DNA from: Penium margaritaceum
Lineage: Eukaryota; Streptophyta; Zygnematophyceae; Desmidiales; Peniaceae
NCBI GenBank assembly: GCA_023375785.1
Contig: SZWC01009534.1
Span: 29,612-83,638 of the forward strand
Reading direction: 5' to 3'
DNA length: 54,027 bases
The position numbers and the translations under genes are program-made. Positions 28,401 through 38,795 of the stretch are shown piece by piece (positions within the stretch are counted from its first letter, which is position 1; each line of letters opens with the position of its first letter). The notes under the pieces are model-generated. The model was not told the origin of the DNA and ran no database searches. It saw nothing but the letters and a program-made list of their open reading frames with translations.

Positions 28401-28510
28401 CCGTGGCTGACTCGTGTTGTGATCAATAGAAGTAAAAGTCACTTGGATACATTTGTGGTCATGGTCAGTGGCACATGCTAACGTTGTCAGGGCATTGCAC
28501 ACAATAACCA

Positions 28511-29117
28511 CGTCAGAAAATACAAGGACTCTGACAGAGGTCACTCCTCAAGAAAATACTGAGCTCTCAATAAGGGTTCAGGTCCTCACCTGAATCACCT
28601 TGGCAACGGTCTCTCGGTCGACCTAACCGTTAGACCCGACAGTCCAAGTCATCCCCTAATAAACTGACACCTGTCATCCGCGTCCGGCTAGCGGAAAGAA
28701 GCCGTTGCTACTTTGTCCTGTTCTGTCCTTTTTATACCGAGGACGTTCATTCCCTTGAGTTAACCAGAACAGCTCTGCTCATCAAGTTCCCATTTGGTTC
28801 CGCAGCTTCACCGCCGTGTCATTGCTCTGCTCGCTCCTCGCATTCTTTGTCATTGCCAGCCCCTCTCAACGCTTTGCTCCGTCACGCTCGCTCCTTCGCT
28901 CAGCTCTCATACTTCGCCAACCATCACTCATCTCGCCAGCACTCTTTCTCACATCAACCGTCTACCTCAGCTATCTCGCCTCTCAGCTTCTATCAGCTTC
29001 CGTGACTAGCTCCTCGGACCGTCCTCGCCTACGTCACTCCACTGACATATACTTGCGTGTTCTGACACTTCTGCCTGCTTTTGCCACTGATTTTCTCGTG
29101 TCTCCGTTCTTCTGACA
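28511..29117 (+). repeat. Family A 5' LTR of A1
   Basis: 607 bp, starting CGTCAGAAAATAC (first T mutated to C) and ending TTCTTCTGACA. It pairs with 31764-32370. It is also clearly related to the 588-bp LTRs at 40136, 41272 and 44272 (opposite strand) and to the 624-bp LTR at 46691. The segment CCGCGTCCGGCTAGCGG, shared across the LTRs, contains an inverted CCGC/GCGG. Confidence 0.94.
28729..28738 (+). promoter_or_regulatory. Putative TATA box of the A1 LTR promoter
   Basis: CTTTTTATACCGAGG lies about 220 bp into the LTR, between a conserved upstream block and a C/T-rich downstream part. This is where the U3/R boundary of a plant LTR would be expected. The same place in A3 reads CTTTTATACAGAG (near 46937) and in the minus-strand LTRs CCTTTTATGA. 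Assignment is by position and motif only. Confidence 0.5.
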
Positions 29118-29129
29118 TGGTATCAGAGC
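29118..29129 (+). other. Primer-binding site of A1
   Basis: TGGTATCAGAGC starts immediately after the LTR end TGACA, with no spacer. This is the standard plant initiator-Met tRNA primer site. A short inverted repeat, CACCAGG / CCTGGTG, follows within the next 25 bases. Confidence 0.95.
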
Positions 29130-29592
29130 ACCAGGCAACATCACCTGGTGCCCCGTAACCACGTCATCACTCTGCCGCCATCTTCCTGCCATCGCTCTCT
29201 CCTGCAATCCTCTGCCGCCGCTATCATCGTCTCGCGCCGCGTCGCTTCGCCAGCAGCTGACATCAGCAGCTCTGCCTGACAAGTTCTTTGCGCTGAAGAA
29301 ACGCCTTGTCATCCCAAGGAAGCCTTGCGCCCATCTCCGCGCCCGTGGCCAACAACCGGTGACCTTTCGCCCACATCAGGCGCAAGCAACTCTCGAGCGG
29401 CCGTCTGCCATCTGCTACCCGCTGCCCCTCATCTGCCTTCGCCTGCATTTCCTCCTCCTTCATCCCACCTCATCAGCCTCATCTGCTCCTTCCCCACCGT
29501 AATCCTCAGCCCGCCCTCGTCCATCATCTCGAGCCACCCTCTCGCATCGCCGCCTCGTCTTGTCAACAGCTACAGGCAAAACTGCCGCCGTC

Positions 29593-29812
29593 AGGATATC
29601 GGACACCACCAGTCTTCCTGCTCCCACTTCCGAGCCAACTAGGGAACAAGTCGTCACTCTCCTGACATCAGCGGTCCAGTGGACCTCCCCGCTGCGTGAC
29701 TCCCTCTGCTGCAACCAACCTCCTCTAGCGAACAGGATATCGGACACCACCACTCTTCTTGCTCCCATTTCCGAGCCAACTGGGGAACAAGCCGTCACTC
29801 TCTTGAACGCAA
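29593..29812 (+). repeat. 141-bp tandem repeat in the A1 leader
   Basis: AGGATATCGGACACCACC recurs at 29593 and 29734. Each is followed by a CTTCCTGCTCCCA-like stretch, then GAGCCAACT and GGGAACAAG. The same pair is seen in A2 (minus strand, 43564 and 43706) and A3 (47823 and 47963). The duplication is therefore ancestral to the family and not a local accident. Confidence 0.85.
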
Positions 29813-30067
29813 GAAGAAGTGGTTGTGATCTCTCTGTTGTGTCGCCTCTCACCACGCCTCCCTCCGCTCGCATCACTCCCTATCCCTCTTCTCCTTCATC
29901 ATCATCAGCCTTCGGTCTTCATCTTCATTTGCCTGCATCACTCCTCCTCGCTCCAGCCTCCTCAGCTTCATCAGACGTCCGTCTCCTGCCTCATCTTCAT
30001 CTCTCCGTCATCAGCATTCTCCGCGCCGCCTTCGCATCCATCATCGTCATCAACAGCATCCCTTCGG

Positions 30068-30760
30068 GCACGTGGTTTCATCCCTGCGCGCACTCATCAA
30101 TCAATCGATTCATTAGCTTCCGCATCGCTTCCAGCTCGGCACAAGGATCCGCCCGGTCGCATCGCCTTTTTCTGCGACGACCTGCGCCCGCGCCAAAACT
30201 TCCTTCTGCGCACGTGGTTCCGCCCCTGCACCCACTCATCAATCAATCGCTTCCTCCGCTTCCGCAATCGCTTCCAGCTCGGCACAAGGATCCACCCGGT
30301 CGCATCGTCTTTTTTCGCGACGACCTGCACCCACACCGAAACCTCCTTCAAGCGCACGCGACTCGCCCCTGCGCTCACTCAGCCATCATTATCAGCCTCC
30401 ACTTTCATCATCAGCAATCATCAACATATGTGATCGGCATAAAGATCTGCATGAGCTAGCTGCCCGCTTCCGTAGCAGTCTGCACCCACGCCGGCAGGAG
30501 ATTTCTCGCGGCGCGTCCGCATCTGCCTTCTCCTTGCCGCATCCTACTCCCTTACTTAAATCACGCACGAGGTCTTGCCCCTGCGCCCACTCCATCATCC
30601 ATTGTTCCTCTGCCATTATATGCTTCCTCTTCGCTTGGCACAAGGATCCGCCCGGTCACATCGCCTATTCCGCGACAACCTGCGTCCACACCGAAAACAT
30701 CTGTCGTGCACGCGGTTTCACCCCTGCACTCACTTCTCGGCTTCAGAATCATTCGTAGTC
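30068..30760 (+). repeat. Degenerate 143-bp repeats in the A1 internal region
   Basis: Units of about 143 bp begin near 30068, 30211 and 30354, and further diverged units reach about 30760. Each has a CCCTGCGCCCACTCATCAATC-like part and an ACAAGGATCCGCCCGGTCGC part (seen at 30141, 30284 and 30640), then CGACGACCTGC. Long frames translated here are rich in Ser, Pro, His and Arg and repeat with the DNA. They are not taken as genes. Confidence 0.8.
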
Positions 30761-31124
30761 ATCAGCCTCTTCATCACTTGCTCGGCACACGAATTCTTCC
30801 AATCAAACCGCCAACTCACAACAACCCGCGTCCTCCACAACACAATCACCCTTACCTCAACACCCACTCGATCATCTTGCCGCCCTTCTTCATCATCGGC
30901 CTCCCTCTACCAGCAACCTCTACAGCATCACACCTGCCTCTCAAATCCTAGTCTCTCCTACACTCTCCTCATCTACCGCGTCGTCCTTTCAACTGCAAGT
31001 CATGTCCCAGCATGCTCTTGCAATTCCTGTCCTTGCTGCCAACGGAGAAAACGCTACAGCATGGTAATTTGCTGTCATCAGGCACGCACAATGGTGGACA
31101 CTGTATCCCCATCGTGGTGATCGC

Positions 31125-31628
31125 ATGCTCCTTGGCCACTATGAGCACCAGCACACAGGTCGCGGACAGTCACAGCTATATGAGAGATCTATTCGCACCA
31201 TCTGTGATCTACTCCGTCATTGTCTTCACCCATCCTACCATCACCATTTGCTGGAGCCTCGTACCGGACCTCTCATTTGGGAGCGAATTCTTCATCAAGC
31301 CTCATGGAGAAACTGGATTGACAGGACATGCTACAATGCAACGTACATTATCCCTGCCCCAGTCCAGGTTCTCACGCTCACCACACAAGCTGGAGAAAGT
31401 GATGGACGACCGCTTCCAGTTTCCGCACGAGACTAGATGGATCAGGCTCTTCAATGGCTATTTCCTTCCCTTTTGTATGGCTTTGGCCTAACAGACTGTT
31501 TGCTTGGAGACCGCCTCAACCTTGACCCATTGCCAGCGGAGGAGTCAAATGCTCTCTATGCATCAGCCGACAGGCAAGTCAAAACTCGATTCAAGGAGAT
31601 AGTTCCTGCCGCCTACACGCTCTGGTGA
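31125..31628 (+). pseudogene. Degenerate 3' open frame of A1, possibly gag-like
   Basis: One frame runs 31125-31628 with a single TAG stop at 31434-31436. It lies about 135 bp before the polypurine tract, the same relative place as the better preserved 277-codon frame of A2. The end of the frame (LPAEE..., then AAYTLW and, after the stop, TLEQC) weakly resembles the A2 end (SPAEM..., then HATW and LLEHC). There is no zinc knuckle and no catalytic motif. It is either a decayed version of the A2 product or chance; the overlapping frame 31012-31491 also holds RWIRLF, resembling RWITLS of A2, which would imply a frameshift. Confidence 0.35.
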
Positions 31629-31755
31629 ACTCCCATCCAGGAGACCTTGGAGCAATGTGGCACCACCTTCTTTCCTCCTGCGGAGTGACCATGTCGTCAA
31701 CCGACAGAAAACGATACTCCCATCGACAGAGAGTCACGTGACCTCTGTCTGATTC

Positions 31756-31763
31756 AAGGGGGG
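31756..31763 (+). other. Polypurine tract of A1
   Basis: AAGGGGGG directly precedes the 3' LTR start TGTCAGA. It is the expected plus-strand primer site of an LTR element. Confidence 0.9.
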
Positions 31764-32370
31764 TGTCAGAAAATACAAGGACTCTGACTGAGGTCATTCC
31801 TCAAGAAAATACTGAGCTCTCAATAAGGGTTCAGGTCCTCACCTGAATCACCTTGGCAATGGTCTCTCGGTCAACCTAACCGTTAGACCCGACAGTCCAA
31901 GTCATCCCCTAACAAATTGACACCTGTAATCCGCGTCCGGCTAGCGGAAAGAAGCCGTTGCTACTTTGTCCTGTTCTGCCCTTTTTATACCGAGGACGTT
32001 CATTCCCTCGAGTTAACCAGAACAGCTCTACTCATCCTGTTCCCCTTTGGTTCCGCGGCTTCACCACCGTGTCTTTGCTCTACTTGCTCCTCGCATTCTT
32101 TGTCTTCGCCAGCCCCTCTCAACACTTCGCTCCGTCACTCTCGCTCCTTCGCTCAGCTCTCACACTCCGCCAACGATCACTCATGTCGCCAGCACTCTTT
32201 CGCACATCAACCGTCTACATCATCTATCTCGCCTCTCAGCTTCTATCAGCTTCCGCGACTAACTCCTCGGACCGCCCTCGCCTACGTCACTCCGCTGACG
32301 TATACTTGCGTGTTCTGACGCTTCTGCCTGCTTCTGCTGCTGCTTTTCTCGTGTCTGCATTCTTCAGACA
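31764..32370 (+). repeat. Family A 3' LTR of A1
   Basis: 607 bp, from TGTCAGAAAATAC to TTCTTCAGACA (one T-to-A change in the terminal TCTGACA). It is the same length as the 5' LTR and about 93% identical by eye. Satellite resumes immediately with GACTCGTGTTATG. Confidence 0.94.
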
Positions 32371-33381
32371 GACTCGTGTTATGATCAATAGAAGTAAAAA
32401 TCACTTGGATACATTTGTGGTCACGGTCAATGGCACAGGCCAACGTTGTCAGGGCATTGCACACAATAGCCACACCGAGCCACCAGTAATTTACCTTGTT
32501 TATACCTGTAAGGTCATCCCCAATATATCTGCACTGTGATTGGACACTCTGACCGTGGCTGACTCGTGTTATGATTCATAGCCGTTTAAGGTACTTGGTA
32601 AACTTTGTGGTCATGGTCAGTGGCACATGCCAGCTTTGTCAAGGCATTGCGCACAATAGCTGGGCCAAGCCACCGGTTGTTTAACTTGTTTATACCAGCA
32701 AGGTCATGCATATCATATGTGCTCTATGAGTGGGCACTCTGACCATGGCTGACTCGTGTTACGATCCGTAGAAGTTAAAGTCACTTGGTAAACTTTGTGG
32801 TCATGGTCAGTGGCACATGCCATTCTTGTGAAGGCATTGCCCACAATAGCCGTGCCAAGCCACCGGTTTTTTACCCTTTCTTTACCTGCAAGGTCATGCA
32901 TGTTAGATGTACACTGTGATTGGGCACTCTGATCGTGGCTGACTCGTGTTACGATTCGTAGAAGTTAAAGTCACTTGGTAAACTTTCTGGTCATGGTCAG
33001 TGGCACATGCCAACTTTGTCAAGGCATTGCGCACAATAGCCACATCAAGCCACCAATGTTTTACCTTGTTTGTACCTGTAAGATCATGCCTAATACATCT
33101 GCACGCAGATAGGAGTATCTGACCGTGGCTGACTCGTGTTATGATGAATAGAAGTAAAGTCACTTGGATACATTTGTGGACATGGTCAGTGGCACATGCC
33201 AACTTTGTCAGGGCATTGCACACAATATCCACGCCCATCCACCATTATTCTACCTTGTTTATACCTGCAAGGTCATGCCCATTATAACTGCACTGTGATT
33301 GGACACGCTGACCGTGGCTGACCGGTGTTATGATTCATAGCCGTTTAATGTACTTGGTAAACTTTGTGGTCATGGTCAGTG
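32371..33381 (+). repeat. 190-bp satellite block between A1 and the copia composite
   Basis: About five monomers in plus orientation. The block enters at GACTCGTGTTATGATCAATAG and stops inside GGTCATGGTCAGTG. Against the satellite left of A1 (which stops at CACAATAACCA) about 105 bp of monomer is missing, so the array is not in register across A1. Confidence 0.96.
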
Positions 33382-34171
33382 TTGACATAGTGTGCCCCTT
33401 GCCATGAGTGCCGTTGATTGTGTTCCCCGGGTAGACCAGTGGAGAGTGGTCAAACACCTGATCTGACTTTACGTTTGGATTCCGTGGATTTCTTCGTGCA
33501 AGATCGAGCTTTCAATTGCTCAATTTAAGTGAGTATTCAGAAAGTTAGCCTGGCTCGATGTTCGGGTGTTGGGCGGGTGGAATCTGGTACCCGCCATGGG
33601 TGGCGGGATAATCCACCGCCAGTGATCCGAGTTCAACTCCAGCGAGCTCCAAATGCACCTGGGCCATAAAAGAAGCAACCAGAGGGCTCTCCTTGACCAG
33701 GGTGAACTTCTCCTTGACTTCTGGGCAAGGAAGGGCGCTTCGACGGGTCATCGTTGAAGCGTATCCCGTTGCCTAGCGTGCAAGGCAAGGTTGACGGCTC
33801 CACCAAGGGTTACTTTGATGGCCGTAGCAGGGGCTCTACTGCTCCGATTTGGGCGTGCTTGGATGCGCTGGAAAGCTTAGATCACAGGCTATTAGGATCT
33901 GATATAATCTTACTGTGCTAACTAACAAAAACATGCTTTGATTCAGTTCTACTGAATGCGACGTGTTCTGCCCACTCACATCCGTGATCCTCGTGCTCCA
34001 CACTCTTCACCATTGGTGTCCATTGGCTGCCCCAAACATTGGTAGCGTCCATCAGCAAGAGCTAGGCATCCTTGAGGGTGCCTCCACATCCACTAGTGCC
34101 AACAAAGGGTTATGGGTCCACGTGGCAAGAAGGATCCTAGCTCTACAACGTGCACGCTACCGCCGCGTGCC
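33382..34171 (+). other. Copia leader / presumed 5' LTR remnant
   Basis: Unique sequence from the satellite edge (GTCAGTG, then TTGACATAGTG) to the gag start. It is presumably LTR plus untranslated leader, but I see no clear PBS and no duplicate to define an LTR. On the minus strand 33545-33751 is an open frame of 68 codons without similarity that I recognise. A possible intron (33529-33946) is listed separately. Confidence 0.5.
33529..33946 (+). other. Possible intron in the copia leader
   Basis: The donor-like GTGAGTAT is at 33529. A branch-point-like CTAACTAAC (33918-33926) lies about 20 nt before the acceptor-like TTTGATTCAG, which ends at 33946. The predicted intron is 418 nt and entirely upstream of gag. 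This is motif evidence only; the leader could simply be unspliced. Confidence 0.35.
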
Positions 34172-35803
34172 ATGGCACCGACCGAGCAAGACAGCATCGG
34201 CGTCTCTAAGTTTGACAGGCTTGGCTTCCACCTGTGGAGGTGGGAGTTTGAGGTCTTCCTTGATGACAAGGGCCTGCTTGAGCAGGTCAAGGGTGAAGAA
34301 ACTGCGCCTTCGGATACCGCGACGCCGGAGGAAGTGGACACGTACAATAAGCGTAACAAGAAGGCGCTTGCCTTGTTGGTGTATGCGCTTGCTCCGACGC
34401 AGCGCTCCCTCATTCAAGGATGCACGGAGGCCGCGGAGGCGTGGAAGAAGCTATGCACCATCTACTCATCTACCAACCTTGCTAACCAGCTCTTCGTCTT
34501 TAAGAGGCTCGTCACCCTCCGAGCTAATGAAGGTGACGACATCATGGAGATCCTGNNNNNNNNNNNNNNNNNNNNNNNNNNNNNNNNNNNNNNNNNNNNN
34601 NNNNNNNNNNNNNNNNNNNNNNNNNNNNNNNNNNNNNNNNNNNNNNNNNNNNNNNNNNNNNNNNNNNNNNNNNNNNAGCAGATCGAGTCCCTTATTGCCG
34701 AGTGCTTAGCCACCGGGTGGAAGGTCGACCCTCAGCTGCAAGCCATGATCCTCCTTCTGGCTTTGCCGTGCAGTTGGAGTCCCATGATCACCATCGTTGG
34801 CGGCTGGTCCGCCGATGAGCTGAAGTACCCGAAGGTGGCTGAGTACGTCCGCAATGAATGGATGAGGGGCGGTGGGAGAGAGAGTGGGACGACATCGAGT
34901 TCCGCCTATGCCTTCCGTCCTCAAGGTGGAGGGGGAGGAAAGAAGGGGAAGGGTGCCAAGCAGGGCACTAAGAAGGGTGACCAGAAGGGGGAGTGCTACA
35001 TCTGTGGCAAAGAAGGCCACTATGCACGCAACTGCCCCAACAGGAAGTCGGACCAGACGGGAAGGGCTGGAAAGAAGGACAACCACGCATTGATGGCACA
35101 ACAGTCCACGGACCTGAGTGATCCGGGGACGACCGTGATTGACTCCGGATCGGGCCGCCACACGCAATGCAAGCGGGCGGCATTTGTCACCTATGGCGCC
35201 TCGGAGCGGCGCATGACGGTGGACAATGGCAAAACAGAGTTGGCTGCCGGTGAAGGCAACGTTTGCATCGAGGTGGATGTGGACGGGGAGGCTGTCACGA
35301 GCATAATTCACGACGTGATCCATATGCTTAACTTTGGGGCAAATCTGCTGTCAGTGAGCCGTCTCACCGACAAGGGGCTGGAGGTGCTCACCAAGAAGAA
35401 GGAGGCCAGCATCCGGAAGGAGGGGGACGGTAAGGTGATCGCATGAGAAAAGCGAGAGGACGACTTGTACCTGCTCCGTGCAAAGATCCTCGGCAGCCAG
35501 GGGGGGGTTGACGTCACCCACCTCGCGAAGAAGGATGATGGAGGCCTGGACCTGTGGCACCGTTGCTTGTGTCACGTCGCTCCCTCAACAGTGAGGGACA
35601 TGGTGAAGAAGAAAGTGGTGTGGGGTCTTGAGGTCAAGAGCCTCGATACAACGAAGAATGCTGTGTGCGAGCCATGTGTGGTTGGCAAGGCGACACGGCA
35701 GCCGTTTGATGGCAAAGGGATGCGCGTATCGGCGAAGTTGGAGCTGGGGCACACAGATGTGTGCGGACCATTTGAGCCCTCCATTGGTGGGGCGCGCTAC
35801 TTA
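34172..35803 (+). pseudogene. gag-pol: Ty1/copia gag-protease-integrase (5' part), interrupted
   Basis: Polyprotein that packages retroelement RNA (Gag), cleaves itself (aspartic protease) and inserts the cDNA (integrase). The start chosen is the ATG at 34172 (context GTGCCATGGC). An in-frame ATG at 34112 would add 20 residues. Visible in order: the Gag N-terminal region with LWRWEFEVFLDD; an N gap (34556-34676); a zinc knuckle CYICGKEGHYARNC near 34997; the protease DSGSGRHT near 35140, where copia proteases usually read DSGA-[ST]-x-H; NLLSVSRLTDKG; and then an in-frame TGA at 35444-35446. The same frame continues with the pre-integrase domain (LWHRCLCH ... CEPC) and the first integrase catalytic Asp in HTDVCGP (codon 35756-35758). 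It is cut at GARYL by element B. The TGA is probably a decayed CGA (CpG to TpG). Confidence 0.93.
34556..34676. other. Assembly gap of 121 N in gag
   Basis: The N run is inside the Gag coding region. The frame as written stays open across it only because N codons are not stops; the true length is unknown. Confidence 0.99.
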
Positions 35804-36945
35804 TGTCTGAGAAAAACACCAATACCCACAAGACAAACAGGCACCCGGGTCCGCCGGCACTATCACTGCAGTGGGACCCCAAGCCCTGAAGCCAGGAAAG
35901 AAACAATATTCAGGAGTCCGGTGCACCTCCAACAGCCGACACACTGAAAGGTGCCAAACCACTTTCGGAAGCAATGGTCGGAAAAGGACAAACGGGTATC
36001 GGTGCCCCGTAATCACCGGAGCAAACCAGCGACCGACAAAAATGACCGGCAGGGCTGCCAACGGACCGCCAGAGGCGCCAACGACTGAGCGGCTTGGTAG
36101 CCGCAACGCGACAACGGGCAGGAACGCGGGCTCCGTCACACCAGAGCGGTAACTTCCCAACGGACCAGGCACCGCACACAGACCAGTGTCCGGCCCTTGC
36201 TCAGCAGCAGCAGCAGCAGCAGCTCGTCTACTGCTGCACATCAGCTACTATCCACCTTAGTAGCAACCTTCTTTGTTAGATAGGAGTAGGATCCTATATG
36301 TACCCGTGCTACTGTATTACTCTAGTTAATCTACTAAGATTCATGTTTCCTCCATCATCTCGCTGCCTGCCTTCGGGCTGTGATGCAGTCTTCTTGCTTC
36401 TCATCGCTTGGCTGCCCGCCTCTTGGCTGTGGCGCTTCCTTCCGTTCCTCATCGTTTGGCTGCCCGCCTGCAAGCTGTGGCGCCCTCAGTTCATTCATCG
36501 CTTGTCTTGTGCCCGCCTCTCCTGGCTGTGGCCTCCGCTCGTTCGCTTACGCTCACTCGCTTAATCTTCATGCAGGCCCGTCCTCAATAGCTGTGGCTTG
36601 CCCCGCTGGCTGCCCACACCGAAGTACTGCGGTCATCACCATCGACAGTTAAGGCCCGTGCCTCAGCGCAGAGGCCTTTCGGCCCGCGCCTCGGCACTGC
36701 CTCCACTCATTCTCAACCCGTTCATCTTTCTAATTGCCGCATCTGATCAATCCTCAGCGCTCGTGCTTGAGCACCGCGTCCATGCATACATTCATCTTCT
36801 CGTGACTCATTCTGCTCGTCCTGTGGTACTGCGACAGTCCCAACAGGTCCAGCCCGCGCCTCGAGCGCTGTGGCTCACCTCGCGGCTCGCCCGCATCCCG
36901 GACCGCACCCACTTCATAGTTATTGTTCCAAACAATGTTCTGACA
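35804..36945 (+). repeat. Family B 5' LTR
   Basis: 1142 bp, TGTCTGAGAAAAACACC to AATGTTCTGACA. It contains a (CAG)7 run at 36202-36222, also seven units in the 3' LTR (39194-39214). A TATA-like CCTATATG lies near 36292. Open frames on both strands here are by-products of the repeat, and matching frames recur in the 3' LTR. Confidence 0.94.
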
Positions 36946-36957
36946 TGGTATCAGAGC
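36946..36957 (+). other. Primer-binding site of element B
   Basis: TGGTATCAGAGC abuts the LTR end TGACA, the same initiator-Met site as in family A. Confidence 0.95.
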
Positions 36958-38786
36958 AGAGCGAAACCTCCTGCCTCCATTCGCATCTCCATCATCACTT
37001 GTGATGCCTGCACCACGCTGAGCCGCGCCATCTCTGTTCGTATCTCCGTTCTCCGACACCAGCAGAATTGCCAACCCTTACCTGCAACGGCAAGAGAGTT
37101 GTATATGGGCACAACTCTGGAGCCATCGCAGTCAATCATCCTCACAGCCAACGCCAAGTCCATCGTCTCAAAGCACGCTTCCTCCATCAGGCATCACCAC
37201 AACAGCACCATCACAGCAGCAGCAACACCCCTTAGCAGAAGCAGCCGTCAAGCGTTATCCAAACCAGCAGCAGCAACGATATCTCATTAATCAGCAATGA
37301 CATCCCTGTCACTAATCAACATCTGCCATCTGCAACCAGACAAGCGAGAGGATCTTGGCTGTCTTCTATTCGGGGGAACGGCCTTCATTGGGATTATCCC
37401 TCGACTAAGCTACAACCTCACCCTCGACCTCGCCTGCTCTGGAATCCTCTGCATCCTTTTCATTGCTGGGCTTCTTCTTGTACCTCCACCAAGATGATCC
37501 ACCACCAGGAATAACCGCTCATCTGCTTCACCCTGTCATAGAGCTCTACAGCAGTCTCCTGGCCACTCCAAAGCTCCACCTTGACGCAACGAGCCTCGAC
37601 AGCAGCCCATCTACACTGAACCGCCACCCTCACTGCCTCTTTCAGGCAACATCTTCTCAAATAACTTCAGCCTCTCTCCAGACACCCCTGACACAGAAGA
37701 CACACTCAGCAACTGTACCCACTCATATTTACTGACCTAAAGCAATGGTCCAACCACGACAGAAAAAGGCGCCAACCTTTCTCCTCAGTTCGTTACCAAC
37801 ATCATCCAACCAGCCAGCAGCTCCACCTCCTTGTCGTTCTCCATCTTCGTTCAATATCCAGCAACTACACTCTCGAAGCAAACTGAAGAGCCGTTCACGG
37901 AGACAACGCAGGAAGATCCTTTCTTCTTCCACAGCCACTCTCGCAGTGCGGGAACAGAAGCTGAGCCGACATCCTCTCCACATCCTCAGCAGCAACCATC
38001 AGCGAACCTTACTGCCACATGGGATTCCGTGTCCACTTGCCCCACAGACTTACAACCAGCAGATCGTCACGACCACAACCAAGCCCAGGACGAGCCTCTC
38101 TAGTCACTTACTGTATCATCACCTCTTTTCACTCATGACAAACTCACCTCCTTCATGCAAACTTTCTACGGTGTCACCCTGGACCTGCACACTCCAAGCT
38201 CTGCAAAGATCAACGCACAGCACTCTACAGAAGTCAGCCACCAGCAGACTGAAACTAGCAAATCTCAACCTTCCCTCCTGACTGCCATGGTCACACCAAC
38301 CGTTTTGAGCTCACCACATCATCTGGAGTGCACACCATCACCGAACACACCAGCTGCAGCTCAGTCTTCACCAACACCACCAGCAGTTCCTGACCTCCTC
38401 AGCATCGCCTCCCAACAAAACCAGCAGTACGCAACCGTTAAAGCAACCCGCCATGACCCTTTTCTGCTCACCAACTCTATCAGCCCACTCTCTTCAGCAC
38501 CTTTTGACTACCTTCTTCTTCCACCCCATCTGCGCCATGACACAAGTTTGACAGCAACCCTGACACTGCAAAAGCATCAACAGTCCCTGCTCCCCACCAA
38601 GCCACGTGGCCTCCAACTCTGTTGTTCTCCGGTCATAAGAGTACTTCTCTCCAATAGATGCTGCTCAGTTCCAGAGAACTATCCTCGATAAACAACATCA
38701 GCCAAAACTGACAGGTCTCTCCCTCGGTACACCGACAGCAACAAATCCACTGAGGCATTGGCAAGCAGCTTGTATCTTGTGGTATT
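36958..38786 (+). other. Internal region of element B, no recognisable protein
   Basis: About 1.8 kb rich in C and A. Short frames (such as 37745-38281, 178 codons, and 38155-38691, 178 codons) are rich in Ser, Thr, Pro and Gln and overlap each other in different phases. No zinc knuckle, DSG, DDE or YVDD-type motif was found. I treat it as non-coding or fully decayed. Confidence 0.65.
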
Positions 38787-38795
38787 GAAGGGGGA
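38787..38795 (+). other. Polypurine tract of element B
   Basis: GAAGGGGGA lies directly before the 3' LTR start TGTCAGAG. Confidence 0.88.

Larger units (their letters stand above)
1..28510 (+). repeat. 190-bp satellite, main array (about 150 monomers)
   Basis: The motif GTGGTCATGGTCAGTGGCAC recurs every 184-191 bp across the block, usually every 190 bp. Two main monomer subtypes tend to alternate. Subtype A has GCCGTGCCAAGCCACCGG, then GGGCACTCTGACC and TTACGATTCGTAGAAG. Subtype B has GCCACACCGAGCCACCAGT, then GGACACTCTGACC and TTATGATTCATAGCCG. A third form, C, resembles B but ends TTATGATCAATAGAAG and is followed by TTGGATACATTTG. The short open frames in the block shift phase from monomer to monomer because 190 is not a multiple of three, so they are not genes. 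I do not recognise the satellite family. No other feature was seen in this block apart from the sub-blocks listed separately. Confidence 0.97.
28511..32370 (+). mobile_element. LTR retrotransposon, family A, copy A1 (complete, two LTRs)
   Basis: A 3860-bp element inserted in the satellite. It has two 607-bp LTRs with TGTCAGA/TCTGACA-type ends, a PBS directly after the left LTR, and a purine tract directly before the right one. The LTRs differ at roughly 45 positions by eye (about 7%), so the insertion is old. No reverse transcriptase, integrase or protease motif was found in the 2.65-kb internal region. The 5' two thirds is pyrimidine-rich with degenerate repeats, so the long Ser/Pro/His-rich open frames there (such as 29560-30459) are judged non-coding. 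No 5-bp target duplication is present: AACCA lies on the left and GACTC on the right. This is a non-autonomous element, copia-like by its tRNA-Met primer, though the superfamily is inferred. Confidence 0.9.

Noticed and set aside
1..28510. Many open frames of 60-120 codons with a repeated protein motif (such as ITRVSHGQSVQSQCRC on the minus strand)
   Set aside because: They repeat with the 190-bp monomer, occur on both strands, and change phase at each monomer. Stops fall at fixed monomer positions. No start context or codon bias supports translation.
1..28510. A self-cleaving hammerhead ribozyme or tRNA/5S-derived origin of the satellite
   Set aside because: I looked for the CTGATGA and GAAA cores and for A-box and B-box promoter motifs and did not find a consistent set in the monomer.
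29560..30459. A 299-codon open frame in A1
   Set aside because: It overlaps other long frames in other phases, is Ser/Pro/His-rich because the DNA is C/T-rich, and runs through 141-143-bp DNA repeats. A2 and A3 do not keep it.
35801..36241. Minus-strand frames of 90-146 codons over the start of the B LTR
   Set aside because: Matching frames recur in the 3' LTR and continue across the LTR edge into unrelated copia sequence. They are shadows of the LTR.
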